From assembly GCA_018711925.1 (NCBI GenBank), contig DVHR01000030.1, forward strand, positions 1 through 61,071: a stretch of DNA of 61,071 nt, written 5' to 3'. The notes beneath the pieces are model-generated. The model searched no databases and was not told the origin of the DNA. It saw nothing but the letters and a program-made list of their open reading frames with translations. Of this stretch, positions 1 through 8,849 are shown piece by piece. Position numbers and translations under genes: made by a program. The stretch's first letter is position 1, and every line of letters begins with the position of its first letter. This DNA comes from Candidatus Coprenecus pullicola. Its GTDB lineage: Bacteria > Bacteroidota > Bacteroidia > Bacteroidales > UBA932.

Positions 1-1866
1 GCGCTTCATCAGCAGCACGGCCGAGGGTATGTCCACCGCCTGGGACAGCGACAGCAGGGACCCGCACACGCCGCAGGCCGTGGAGTAGTCGTACTCGCGA
101 ACCTTCGCGACGAGGATGCGCTCGTGGGACGTGGGTATGGTGTTCTCCTTGTCGGAGAGAACTTCCTCGTACAGTTTCTCACCGGGTCTCAGACCGGTGT
201 ACTCAATCTTTATATCCTTGTCCGGCTCGAAACCTGCCAGCTCAATCATTCTGCGGGCCAGGGTATCTATCTTGACAGACTTACCCATATCAAATACAAA
301 TATCTGGTTGCCGGTACTCATCGTCGCCGCCTCCATCACAAGACGGCAGGCCTCCGGGATGGTCATGAAGAACCTTGTGATATCCGGATGCGTGACCGTA
401 ACGGGACCGCCCTTGGATATCTGCTCCCTGAAGCGAGGTATTACAGAGCCGTTTGAGCCCAGCACATTGCCGAACCTGGTCGTAACGAACCTTGTCTTGC
501 CTGACACCTTGCCCTGCTCGATGGCCAGACCGAGCGACTGGACGTATATCTCAGCCAGACGCTTGGTACACCCCATGATATTGGTCGGATTGACAGCCTT
601 GTCGGTGGATATCATCACCATCTTCTCCACATCGTACTTTACGCACATGTCTGCTACGAAACGCGAGCCTATGACATTGGTATAGATGGCCTCACAGGGA
701 TTCTCCTCCATCAGGGGCACGTGCTTGTAGGCCGCTGCATGAAAGACCACCTGAGGATGGTGGCTTCTGAATGCGAAGTCCAGTCTCTGCGGCAGGCGCA
801 CGTCGCCTATTATAGGTACGAACTTCAGTTCCGGGAATCTCTCCTCCAGTTCCAGACGGAGAGTATGCATCGGGGTCTCGGAGTTGTCATACAGCACCAG
901 TTTGGAGATACCGAACGTAGCCAACTGCCGGCACAACTCGCTTCCGATGGAGCCGGCTGCCCCGGTGACCATGACGGTCTTGTCCTTGAAATCGGCTATT
1001 ATCTCATCCATCGATATACGTATCTCATCACGTCCAAGCAGATCCTCTATCTTTATCTTACGGACTGGATTGGTCATTATACGACCGTCCACCACCTCGT
1101 CTATCTCAGGAGCAATCAGGACCTTTATCTTGTTACTGACAGAATACTGTATCAATCTGGACTGTTCTTCCCGCGCCTCATCCCCCTTTGCAAACAAAAC
1201 AGCCTCCAGTCCTACATTCTCTTTCAAATAGGCTATGCTTTTCTCATCTTTAAAATAAAAGACCCTGAATCCGGAGATAAGATGACGCTCGGGAGCGGAA
1301 CCGTAGATAAGAAATCCCACCACCCGGTAATGCGGAGAATTCTGCAGCCTGGTCACCATAGATATGGACTTGTCCCCTATTCCGTATATCAGTACTCTTT
1401 TGCGAGGCTTATAGCTGTAACTGCGGCGCTTTAGTGCGTCGTAAACATAGAGCATGACGACTCTCACAGTCAGCAGTACGAATACAGTTCCCAGAACATC
1501 CAGGATCAGGACGACCTTTATACGTGTGCTGCCTAAGTCAGTAAAAGGCAGAGCCCAGACCATCAGTGCCAGAAGTACTCCTTTCAGTATGACTGCAAGG
1601 CCGAGTGTTCCGATCTCGCGCAGGGAAGAATGACGGATAATCAGTTTGTGCGTCCTGAACAGCAGGAATGACACTACGGAAAATACAAATGAGCCGCATA
1701 TCCAGCACAGTTGCGTAGGGCGGTTCAGTACATCCCCTGCGAATAATATTCCTGACAGGAACAGCACCAGCGCCGAAACTATAACCGACACTGCGGTATC
1801 CAGCAGCAGTACTGCCCTGGCACTGAGGAATCGGTCCAGATGAAATTTTTCAATAAGTCTATGCAT
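1..1866 (-). CDS. Membrane-anchored nucleotide-sugar 4,6-dehydratase, CapD/WbpM/FlaA1 family (3' end cut by window edge)
   Basis: Seen: the frame is open from an ATG at 1864-1866 to the window edge, 622 codons without a stop. The first ~150 residues are rich in hydrophobic stretches (membrane anchor). A Rossmann NAD(P)-binding motif TGAAGSIGSEL lies near residue 297, AYKHVPLME near 380, and an NIMGCTKRLAE segment near 435, where Met stands in place of the usual SDR catalytic Tyr, as in the long WbpM-type enzymes. Known for the family: dehydration of UDP-HexNAc at the inner membrane to feed capsule or O-antigen synthesis. The start lies 2 nt after the stop of the CpsB-like gene, so the two are translationally coupled. 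Family length is about 640 residues, so only the last residues are missing. The exact sugar substrate is not determined. Confidence 0.93.
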   Translation of the reverse strand, partial: MHRLIEKFHLDRFLSARAVLLLDTAVSVIVSALVLFLSGILFAGDVLNRPTQLCWICGSFVFSVVSFLLFRTHKLIIRHSSLREIGTLGLAVILKGVLLALMVWALPFTDLGSTRIKVVLILDVLGTVFVLLTVRVVMLYVYDALKRRSYSYKPRKRVLIYGIGDKSISMVTRLQNSPHYRVVGFLIYGSAPERHLISGFRVFYFKDEKSIAYLKENVGLEAVLFAKGDEAREEQSRLIQYSVSNKIKVLIAPEIDEVVDGRIMTNPVRKIKIEDLLGRDEIRISMDEIIADFKDKTVMVTGAAGSIGSELCRQLATFGISKLVLYDNSETPMHTLRLELEERFPELKFVPIIGDVRLPQRLDFAFRSHHPQVVFHAAAYKHVPLMEENPCEAIYTNVIGSRFVADMCVKYDVEKMVMISTDKAVNPTNIMGCTKRLAEIYVQSLGLAIEQGKVSGKTRFVTTRFGNVLGSNGSVIPRFREQISKGGPVTVTHPDITRFFMTIPEACRLVMEAATMSTGNQIFVFDMGKSVKIDTLARRMIELAGFEPDKDIKIEYTGLRPGEKLYEEVLSDKENTIPTSHERILVAKVREYDYSTACGVCGSLLSLSQAVDIPSAVLLMKR

Positions 1867-1868
1867 AG

Positions 1869-2606
1869 TCAAATAGTTGTCAAAAAGTCTGTTTTGGATA
1901 AGTTTTTAAATATATTGCCCGGGAGGCGCCTGGTCTTTGTCAGGAAGTCCAGTTGCGAAAGTCGGTGCAAGTCCGTGCCGACAATACTGAAGTATCCTTT
2001 TCGCAGCAGCCGGAAAGCCTTTTTCTGTACTTCTTTCCCGTACATCCCTACCAGGGAGCACAGATTGAGCTGTAACCGTACACCACTGTCCATCAGGGCC
2101 GAATAGTCCTCCATGTCCATGTACATATACCTCTCCGGATGAGCCAGCACGGGGAAGTAACCGGCAGTCTTAATGCTCTTAAGTATCTCCACAAGACCTG
2201 CGGGAGGATTGTAATAGGATGTCTCCACCAGCAGATGCTTTCCTCCGGTTCCAAGAGGCAGCAGGTCCCTGTCCCTCAGTCTGCGCTCAAACAGATTGTC
2301 CATCATATACTCGGCAGCCAAATACAGGCGCAAAGGCCCCTTATACGCATTACGCAGTTCTGCGAAACGGTCCCTTAAGGCTTCCGTAGCATTTGGGACA
2401 TCCTCCATGACATGCGGCGTAAGCCATACCTCCGATATGCCCAGTGACTCATAGAGGCTGAGTGCATCCAGGCTGTCCTCCATGCTCCTTAAACCGTCAT
2501 CCACCCCGGGCAGGATATGACTGTGCCAGTCGGTAAGGCCGTGGAGAATACCTGTCTCCCCTATCGTACCTTTTCTAAATAACACAAACATCCGCTTAAC
2601 AGGCAA
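1869..2606 (-). CDS. CpsB/YwqE-type PHP-fold tyrosine-protein phosphatase
   Basis: 245 residues, full length for the family. The PHP metal-binding motif DWHSHILPGVDDG lies at about residues 26-38, and further metal-ligand histidines occur later (LTPHVMED, LAHPERY, GTDLHR). Known role: Mn-dependent phosphatase that dephosphorylates the Tyr-rich tail of the partner BY-kinase in capsule or EPS export. Context fits: it lies 3 nt after the kinase gene and 2 nt before the CapD-like gene on the same strand. The N-terminal ~20 residues before the PHP motif are somewhat long, so the start could be a little downstream. Confidence 0.92.
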   Translation of the reverse strand: MPVKRMFVLFRKGTIGETGILHGLTDWHSHILPGVDDGLRSMEDSLDALSLYESLGISEVWLTPHVMEDVPNATEALRDRFAELRNAYKGPLRLYLAAEYMMDNLFERRLRDRDLLPLGTGGKHLLVETSYYNPPAGLVEILKSIKTAGYFPVLAHPERYMYMDMEDYSALMDSGVRLQLNLCSLVGMYGKEVQKKAFRLLRKGYFSIVGTDLHRLSQLDFLTKTRRLPGNIFKNLSKTDFLTTI

Positions 2607-2609
2607 TAG

Positions 2610-5036
2610 CTATGACTGGTGATAATAATTGTAACCGTAGTTGTAGCCGTACTGGTATCCGTACTTGTAACCGTAGCTGCCGCCTTTGGACACCGTACCG
2701 TTGAGAACCATGCACATGGCTGGATAACGTCCGTCACGGAAATCATTCTCAAGTTCGGTAAGCATACTGCGCTCCAGCAGTCCGGCTCTGACTATAAACA
2801 CTGTCCTGTCTGCGACTTTACTGATTATCTGTGTATCCGCCACTATATTAATAGGAGGACAATCAATGAAGATGCAGTCAAAACGGTCTCTTAATGCATC
2901 CATCAATTGCTTCAACCGACCGCTCTGAAGCAATTCTGTAGGATTGGGCGGGATGGTTCCCACAGGCATTATCCACAGATTCTCATGAATGTCTGTCTGG
3001 AGAAGTATCTTCTCCATGTCCGTTTCACGCTCTCCGAGCCAGTCACTCAGACCTGTCGAAGGAGACTGCATCACTCTGCTGGCCGTAGCCCTCCTGAGAT
3101 CTCCGTCGATCACCAGTACTTTCCGGCCTCTTATCGCCAAAGACATGGCCATATTCACCGTTATAAATGTCTTTCCGCTGCCTGGATTGAACGAGGTTGT
3201 CATAAAGACAGAGTGGGACGAGGAGCCGGTCATAAACTCCAGATTGGTCCGCACGACCCTGAACGCCTCGTTGACTATATCTCTGTTTCCCTCCTTGACG
3301 ACTATGGTGACATCCTCATTCTTACCTCCACGTCTACGGGTTATATCCTGCAGGATCCGCTTGATAGAGCGCTTTTTCCCGTCACACATAGGTATCTCGC
3401 CGATATAAGGCACAGACATATTGTCCAGATCCTTCTTTCCGCGCAGCTTTGTATTGCCGCTGATGATAATGAAGAACACGCCCATCGGAATAGCCAGGCC
3501 GAGGACAAATGCGATCAGCAGGATCTGCATCTTTGCAGGAGAAGTCGGATTGATGCTGCCGGTCGGAGGGGTTATGAGCCTGGTATTGTACGCGGTGAAT
3601 GCTTGTGACAGCTCGTTTTCCTCCCTCTTCTGCAACAGGAACAGGTACAGCGACTCCTTGACTTTCTGCTGCCTTTCTACCGACAACAGGTACTTGGCCT
3701 GGTCCGGAGTCGCGGCTATGCGGTCCGTCGCCTTGGACTCCTGCTGGCGCAGGGACTCCATCTGGTTCTGCAGCATCACCGTGTAGTTCTCCAGCGAGGT
3801 CAGTATGGTTGCCCGCATGGACTGCAGTGCCTGGTCTGCATCCACGACAAGAGGATTGGAAGTGGAGCTGCTTGCCACCAGGTAATTACGTTCCAGCAGT
3901 TTGTTGTTATATTCCAAGATCTGTCCCTCTATACCAGTGCTCTCTATGCCGGTCCCGGCGGGCAGGAGCTCAAATGCATTCTCCTCGCGGCTCATGTAGT
4001 CGGTGATGTACCTGGCCATGTACATGCGGTTGCTCAGCTCGAGGAGCTTCACCTCGGTCTCACTGCTCTGCTGGATGTAGAGGTCAGATGAGGCCTGAAG
4101 GTCAGGTATGAGGTTCTTGCTCTTGTAGGACGATATATCCTCCTCCACCGCGCCGAGCTCGTGCTCTATGACGCGCAGGCGGTCATCGATGAACGCGGAC
4201 GTGCTCACCGCTATCTGGTTCTTCGCCGACACCCAGCTCTCGTTGTAGGACGAGATCAGGGTGTTGAGAACGTCGACGGCGCGCTGCACGGACACGTCCT
4301 CCATGGACAGGCTCACAACAGTGGCCTCCTTCTGCAGCAGGCTCACCGTAAGCTTCGATGAGTAAGCCGTTGTGGCCCCGTAGAGCGTGCTCTTCGAGAC
4401 AGTTATCTCCATGCCGTCCCCGACGAGGGAGAAGAAGGCTGTCGGATTGACGACTATGCCTCCCAGCGGTGTCTCCACCGTCTCGCCTACCTTTCCCTGA
4501 ACTACATCCTTGTACCTCACATTCTCCCCGTTAAGGACAGTCCGGAAATCATAAAGACTTACAGCTCCAGAAGTATCGACATACATGGTAAGGGACGCAG
4601 ACTCTCCGTCGGTAAACTCATTCAAAGCCACCGATACAGGCAATGCGGAGCCATAAAGCACCTCGTCGTGAAAGCGTCCGTCCGCCGTGTAGGTCATGTC
4701 GAGGTGGAGACGCCTGACCACGTCCTGCATCAGCGCCGGGGAGCTCATGGCTATGATCTCGTTGTTGACGTTGGTGTTGCTCTGGAATAGGCCCAGGTCT
4801 GCAAAGCTCATCTCCGACGCGGAGATCGAGCCGCCCTTGTCGTTGTCCTCTATCAGCAGTGTGGCCGAACGGGTATACACGGAGGGCGACTTAAGAAGAT
4901 AAAGTACCGCTACACCCAGGCACACCGCCAGAGACAGGACAAACCATCTCCACTTTGAGAAGTACAGGAATATCAAGTCCTTTATATTGATAGTCTCCTC
5001 CTGACGGGAGACTGTATTTGTCTGATTCTCGCTCAT
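2610..5036 (-). CDS. Wzc-like polysaccharide co-polymerase / BY-type tyrosine kinase
   Basis: 808 residues. The Wzz/GNVR region follows a first membrane segment at about residues 32-50; a long coiled-coil periplasmic part follows, and a second membrane segment (LLIAFVLGLAIPMGVFFII) lies near residue 510. The cytoplasmic kinase has Walker A (GSGKTFITVN), Walker A' (VLVIDGDLRRA) and Walker B (CIFIDCPP). The C-terminus is a tyrosine cluster with ten Tyr in the last 23 residues, mostly GYxY repeats; the matching DNA (2622-2690) is a short degenerate tandem repeat. Known role: control of chain length and export of surface polysaccharide by cyclic Tyr phosphorylation, reversed by the adjacent phosphatase. 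It sits 12 nt downstream of the Wza-like gene in one operon. Confidence 0.95.
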   Translation of the reverse strand: MSENQTNTVSRQEETINIKDLIFLYFSKWRWFVLSLAVCLGVAVLYLLKSPSVYTRSATLLIEDNDKGGSISASEMSFADLGLFQSNTNVNNEIIAMSSPALMQDVVRRLHLDMTYTADGRFHDEVLYGSALPVSVALNEFTDGESASLTMYVDTSGAVSLYDFRTVLNGENVRYKDVVQGKVGETVETPLGGIVVNPTAFFSLVGDGMEITVSKSTLYGATTAYSSKLTVSLLQKEATVVSLSMEDVSVQRAVDVLNTLISSYNESWVSAKNQIAVSTSAFIDDRLRVIEHELGAVEEDISSYKSKNLIPDLQASSDLYIQQSSETEVKLLELSNRMYMARYITDYMSREENAFELLPAGTGIESTGIEGQILEYNNKLLERNYLVASSSTSNPLVVDADQALQSMRATILTSLENYTVMLQNQMESLRQQESKATDRIAATPDQAKYLLSVERQQKVKESLYLFLLQKREENELSQAFTAYNTRLITPPTGSINPTSPAKMQILLIAFVLGLAIPMGVFFIIISGNTKLRGKKDLDNMSVPYIGEIPMCDGKKRSIKRILQDITRRRGGKNEDVTIVVKEGNRDIVNEAFRVVRTNLEFMTGSSSHSVFMTTSFNPGSGKTFITVNMAMSLAIRGRKVLVIDGDLRRATASRVMQSPSTGLSDWLGERETDMEKILLQTDIHENLWIMPVGTIPPNPTELLQSGRLKQLMDALRDRFDCIFIDCPPINIVADTQIISKVADRTVFIVRAGLLERSMLTELENDFRDGRYPAMCMVLNGTVSKGGSYGYKYGYQYGYNYGYNYYHQS

Positions 5037-5048
5037 AAATTAAAAACT

Positions 5049-5864
5049 TTAGTTAAATACAAGAACTCCGAGAGATACCAGCAAAGATGCCACCGATACC
5101 CAGAATGACGAAGACAGGAAACTGTTGCCGTTGACCGTCGCCTGATTGGCCCTCATCTTATTCGGCTCCACATAGATGAAATCGTTTTGCTGCAAGTAGA
5201 ATACAGGTGAGGACAGGACATTCTCCGCAGACGTAAGATTGACCTCGTATATCTTCTGCTCTCCATCCACTTCACGCATTACCGTCACATGCTCCCTAAG
5301 ACCGTAGATAGTAAGGTCTCCAGCCATACTGAGTGCATCGAATATAGTGATTCTGTCCCTGTCTATACTGTAGCGGCCCGGCTTGTTCACCTCACCGAGC
5401 ACCGATACAGTCAGGTTCATATACTCGATAGTCACCACGGGGTCTTTAATAAGATTGTTGGAGACCAGCTGCTCCTTTATATATGAGGCCGCTTCTTCCC
5501 TTGTCTTGCCGGCCAGGTGAATCTTGCCCAGCACCGGGAAATCTATATTTCCATCGCCGTCTATCGTATATCCGGTCAGATAACTGTTGCTGCCGCTCAA
5601 TGAAGGATTGTCACTGCCGATATACCTCTGAATCACCGGCAGGTTGAAAAGCATCATGAGCTGAGGGTCACGGCTGTTGACCAGGATTGAGATCTTGTCT
5701 TCCGGTTCAAACCTAATAGGCACCGGTTCCGGTATTATAGCCAGTGTACTGTCTGACAGTATGTCCTGAAAATACGGAACCTGTTTGGCCACAGCGCACG
5801 AGCCCAGCATGATGATATCCGACAGAGCTGCAGCGAGAATTGTAAAAATACTTCTATGTGTCAT
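5049..5864 (-). CDS. Wza-like polysaccharide export outer-membrane lipoprotein (Poly_export/SLBB)
   Basis: 271 residues. The N-terminal hydrophobic segment ends in the lipobox-like MLGSC, followed by PYFQDI, typical of Bacteroidota Wza-like lipoproteins. A Poly_export domain (DKISILVNSRDP to FPVLGKIHLAGKT, about residues 55-130) is followed by an SLBB domain (VSVLGEVNKPGRY, about 153-200) and a C-terminal hydrophobic segment (SVASLLVSLGVLVF) that may span the outer membrane. Known role: the outer-membrane channel for capsule/EPS, working with the adjacent Wzc-like kinase. It is the second gene of the UpxY-led operon, 18 nt after upxY. Confidence 0.92.
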   Translation of the reverse strand: MTHRSIFTILAAALSDIIMLGSCAVAKQVPYFQDILSDSTLAIIPEPVPIRFEPEDKISILVNSRDPQLMMLFNLPVIQRYIGSDNPSLSGSNSYLTGYTIDGDGNIDFPVLGKIHLAGKTREEAASYIKEQLVSNNLIKDPVVTIEYMNLTVSVLGEVNKPGRYSIDRDRITIFDALSMAGDLTIYGLREHVTVMREVDGEQKIYEVNLTSAENVLSSPVFYLQQNDFIYVEPNKMRANQATVNGNSFLSSSFWVSVASLLVSLGVLVFN

Positions 5865-5882
5865 TGATGATTGATTTTCCGA

Positions 5883-6503
5883 TTATAATACTTCCAGCAG
5901 GTCCGGCGTTATCTCCGCCATTGCCACTCCCACAATTCCTTTGAGCATGACCACCACCCTCTTTGTTCTGGATCCTTTCACTTTTATGAAGGTTCCTTCA
6001 AAGCCATTGAACGGTCCTCCCAGAATACGGACAGGAGTTCCCTTCCGCAGGTCAATCTCGTCCGGCTGTATATATATAAGGTGTTCGTTGTATGTATTGG
6101 TCACCGCGATGAACTGCTCCATATCCTTATCTGGAACTGTAACGGGCACGTTCTTTCCATCTTCTGGTCTTGTAAGCCACTGAAGCCAGAGTATATCCTT
6201 CTTTGCCTGGCTGACACACGGCTTGGATCCACGGACAAATATCAGATTGTGTATGGCCGGAAGCAACTCCCTGGCCATTGATCCGGTTCTCTTGCGGACA
6301 GCCTGATAACGCATGGGTACGAAATTCTCTATACCCAGCTTGTCCAGTGCCGCCTTGGCCTTCAACTCCCTCTGATACGGAGCACTCATAGCCCACCACA
6401 CAGGAGAATTTGCCTCAAAAGCATTCCTTTGGCTCCTCCCATCCGATATAACGGATTGAGTATCAACAATATTTGCCGCTTGTCCGGATAATCTGTCCTT
6501 CAT
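5883..6503 (-). CDS. UpxY-family transcription antiterminator (NusG-like)
   Basis: 206 residues. The NusG N-terminal domain starts at WWAMSAPYQRELKAK (about residue 32), and the KOW segment (RKGTPVRILGGPFNGFEG) lies at about 150-170. Known role: UpxY proteins are locus-specific NusG paralogues encoded first in Bacteroides capsule operons; they load onto RNA polymerase in the 5' leader and let it read through the long operon. Position fits exactly: first gene before wza/wzc/cpsB/capD, after a short leader from the promoter at 6545-6553. No UpxZ-like inhibitor gene follows it here. Confidence 0.93.
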   Translation of the reverse strand: MKDRLSGQAANIVDTQSVISDGRSQRNAFEANSPVWWAMSAPYQRELKAKAALDKLGIENFVPMRYQAVRKRTGSMARELLPAIHNLIFVRGSKPCVSQAKKDILWLQWLTRPEDGKNVPVTVPDKDMEQFIAVTNTYNEHLIYIQPDEIDLRKGTPVRILGGPFNGFEGTFIKVKGSRTKRVVVMLKGIVGVAMAEITPDLLEVL

Positions 6504-6544
6504 AGTTCACGTACGTCTGTAAAGCACTTGCAGAACGTCGTTAT

Positions 6545-6553
6545 GCAAAGATA
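6545..6553 (-). promoter_or_regulatory. Putative -7 element of the capsule/EPS operon promoter
   Basis: On the minus strand the sequence is TATCTTTGC, matching the Bacteroidota -7 consensus TAnnTTTG, about 42 nt upstream of the upxY start. A clear TTG at -33 is not seen. The implied leader is about 35 nt. The rest of 6554-6680 is very AT-rich and noncoding. Confidence 0.6.
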
Positions 6554-6686
6554 AACACAATTCTTTATATGAGTAATATTTTTTCAACTTTTTAAGGCTA
6601 TTAAATATTTTCCATGACATTTTTTAAAAATATGTACCAAGTTTATTGATTTTGTATAATTTTGTAAAAAATTAAATTACTTTTTT

Positions 6687-7931
6687 ATGAAAAAGCTTTA
6701 TTTTTTAACAGCTATCGCTTTTATCTTACTTTTATCCTCCTTTTCTCTTACTGCGGGAGATGGTAAGGATTCTTTGAAAAAGGACATTGATCCTTATCCC
6801 AGTTTTAAAGGTTTCGTAACCAACAAATTCTGGGACAATTGGGAGATTTCGCTCAACTTCGGAACAGGATTCTCCGTATATAGCAGTGGCAACCAAGGTG
6901 CCTGGGGTGACAGATTCGGGATTAACGGAGAGTTCAGCGTTGCCAAGTGGCTGCATCCCGTAGTGGGTGTCAGGGCCGGACTGCAGGGCGGCAACTTCAA
7001 TACCGTCCGCAGTGACGAGAAGATCAAGTGGCCATTCCTCTACGGACACGTAGACGCTATGCTGAATATGTCCAACTGGATTGGCGGTTACAAGGAGAAC
7101 AGGGTCTACTACGCAGTATTGTTCGCTGGTATGGGACTGTACGCCAGCAACTTCACTGATGCATCCAAGACCGCTTCCGGCACGATGGGCGCACCTGCCA
7201 ACTTCGCTTTCACAGCCGGTCTGACCAACAAGTTCAGAGTATCCCCCAGCGTGGATATCAACCTGGAATTGAGAGGTATTCTCGGCATGTCCAGTCTTAA
7301 TCCCGTCTCTTACTCTGGCAGAGGACGTTTCCTCGGCAACGGTGATATCTCTGTCGGCGTCACATACCGTTTCGGCAAGAGAGACTTCCAGCGCGGCGCC
7401 GCAGGTTACACCCTTAACGACATAGAGTCCCTGAAACGTGAGGCCGAAAGAGCAACTGCTGAAGTGCAGGAGACCAAAGACGACATGCAGACCAGACTTG
7501 CTACCGCGAACAAAGAGGCAGGAGCAGCTGAGCAGCGTGCAAATGACGCGGAGAGACGTCTCGCTGAGGCAGAAAAGCAGCTTGAGGAAATCCGCAATCA
7601 GCAGGCTCTTGATGCTGCTACTCCCGAGGAGATGGTATTCTTCGATTTCGGAATGGCAGTCCTCACACCTGAGGATCAGATCCGTCTGACCGTTCTTTCA
7701 GACGAGATTAAGAAAGGACCTAAGGACTATGTCTACAGCATCACAGGTTACGCTGATTTCAAGACAGGCGACAAGGCCAAGAACACTGCTTTGGCAGAGA
7801 AACGTGCCCGCGTGGTTTACGAGTATCTCATCAGCGTTGGTGTACCGGCCGGACAGCTCACCTATCAGGGTGCCGGCGAGGACCAGCAGCCTTTCAATGC
7901 AGAAGGCAACCAGACTGTCATTATCAAATAG
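6687..7931 (+). CDS. OmpA-family outer-membrane protein, paralogue 1
   Basis: 414 residues with a signal peptide (about residues 1-23). Residues ~35-230 look like an 8-stranded barrel that opens with GFVTNKFWDNWEIS and closes with SVGVTYRFGKRDF. A coiled coil rich in Ala/Glu (about 245-310) precedes a C-terminal OmpA domain (ITGYADFKTGD, AEKRARVVYEYL) that in the family binds peptidoglycan. It shares this architecture and many blocks of sequence with the gene at 11513, so the two are paralogues. A strong terminator follows at once (7954-7991), so it is transcribed apart from the next operon. The divergent upstream region is AT-rich. Confidence 0.92.
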   Translation: MKKLYFLTAIAFILLLSSFSLTAGDGKDSLKKDIDPYPSFKGFVTNKFWDNWEISLNFGTGFSVYSSGNQGAWGDRFGINGEFSVAKWLHPVVGVRAGLQGGNFNTVRSDEKIKWPFLYGHVDAMLNMSNWIGGYKENRVYYAVLFAGMGLYASNFTDASKTASGTMGAPANFAFTAGLTNKFRVSPSVDINLELRGILGMSSLNPVSYSGRGRFLGNGDISVGVTYRFGKRDFQRGAAGYTLNDIESLKREAERATAEVQETKDDMQTRLATANKEAGAAEQRANDAERRLAEAEKQLEEIRNQQALDAATPEEMVFFDFGMAVLTPEDQIRLTVLSDEIKKGPKDYVYSITGYADFKTGDKAKNTALAEKRARVVYEYLISVGVPAGQLTYQGAGEDQQPFNAEGNQTVIIK

Positions 7932-7953
7932 AGACATACTTCGGATATGCAAT

Positions 7954-7991
7954 AAAAGAACTGCCGGTGATTACTCATCGGCAGTTCTTTT
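7954..7991 (+). terminator. Rho-independent terminator after OmpA paralogue 1
   Basis: The arms AAAAGAACTGCCG and CGGCAGTTCTTTT pair perfectly over 13 bp with a 12-nt loop; the right arm ends in T's. It lies 23 nt after the stop codon and just before the promoter of the next operon. Confidence 0.88.
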
Positions 7992-8010
7992 ATATACGGT
8001 TTTGATTTGC

Positions 8011-8019
8011 TATCTTTGC
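8011..8019 (+). promoter_or_regulatory. Putative -7 element of the DUF4384/caspase/OmpA operon
   Basis: TATCTTTGC matches TAnnTTTG and lies 21 nt before the ATG at 8040, between the preceding terminator and the first gene. No convincing TTG is seen 19-20 nt upstream. Confidence 0.6.
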
Positions 8020-8039
8020 GCGGTAATTTGATCTAAACG

Positions 8040-8834
8040 ATGAAACGGATACTACTTCTTACTATTGCATTGCTGATGACTGCCCCGGTGTACTGCGGCC
8101 TGGCCCAGAACAAGAGGGTCAAGGATGTGACCGGGCGGTGTGAGGTGACAAGGGACTTGTCATTGGCGCAGGCTGAGCAGAAAGCCCTGGAGGACGCCAA
8201 ACTCAATGCCATGCGCAAGGCAGGTGTCTCTGAGAGGCTCTGGTCTGTAACAGGCCTGATCAACGAGGATGACGGCAGCGAGTTCAGCCAGGTACTATCG
8301 CGCATGACGACACTGGAAATCAACGGTCTTATCACTGTCAGGGATGTCGTCTACTCTGAGGAGGTCATCGACGGCAGAAGGTACGCTGTGGCGACCATAG
8401 ACGCCGATGTCAAACTGGTAGACACCAAGGTGGACCTGACTTTCCAGATGGAAGTCAACGGCATCAAGGGAGTCTATGAGAGCGGAGAGAATATGACATT
8501 TACGGTCAAACTCTACGGTCACGATGCCTGGCTCAGGGTCTTCTGGTTCGATGAAAGCGGTGGAATGCTCCTGTATCCAAGCAGCTATGACAGCGACGCG
8601 CCCCTTAAAAAAGACAAAGAGTATGCTTTCCCGCTCAACCCCAGCATCGATTACGTGATGGAGAAACTGGACAAATCTCATAAGATGGAGACCATCAACA
8701 TCATTGCCGTCGCCACAAAACGTAATATTCCGTTCATAGAAGACGCTGTCACTTTTGACTCAGTACTCAAATGGCTGTACACCATACCCGCTGATGAGAG
8801 GACGGCCTATCGGGAAGCAATTATAATTCAATAA
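8040..8834 (+). CDS. Secreted DUF4384-type protein
   Basis: 264 residues. The signal peptide is about residues 1-22. Residues ~30-110 (LSLAQAEQKALEDAKLNAMRKAG) resemble the LPP20-like domain of bacterial envelope proteins. Residues ~140-250, with ENMTFTVKLYGHDAWLRVFW and the LLYPS segment, match the DUF4384 pattern by eye. Known: DUF4384 often occurs fused or linked to caspase-fold peptidases in bacteria; here it is a separate gene 15 nt upstream of one, which supports a joint function. No catalytic residues are recognised, and its function is unknown. Confidence 0.72.
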   Translation: MKRILLLTIALLMTAPVYCGLAQNKRVKDVTGRCEVTRDLSLAQAEQKALEDAKLNAMRKAGVSERLWSVTGLINEDDGSEFSQVLSRMTTLEINGLITVRDVVYSEEVIDGRRYAVATIDADVKLVDTKVDLTFQMEVNGIKGVYESGENMTFTVKLYGHDAWLRVFWFDESGGMLLYPSSYDSDAPLKKDKEYAFPLNPSIDYVMEKLDKSHKMETINIIAVATKRNIPFIEDAVTFDSVLKWLYTIPADERTAYREAIIIQ

Positions 8835-8849
8835 TATATACTAACAGCT

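Noticed and set aside
2622..2690. Possible CRISPR-like or satellite repeat
   Set aside because: The units are short, degenerate and in frame with the Tyr-rich kinase tail; there are no spacers and no cas genes.
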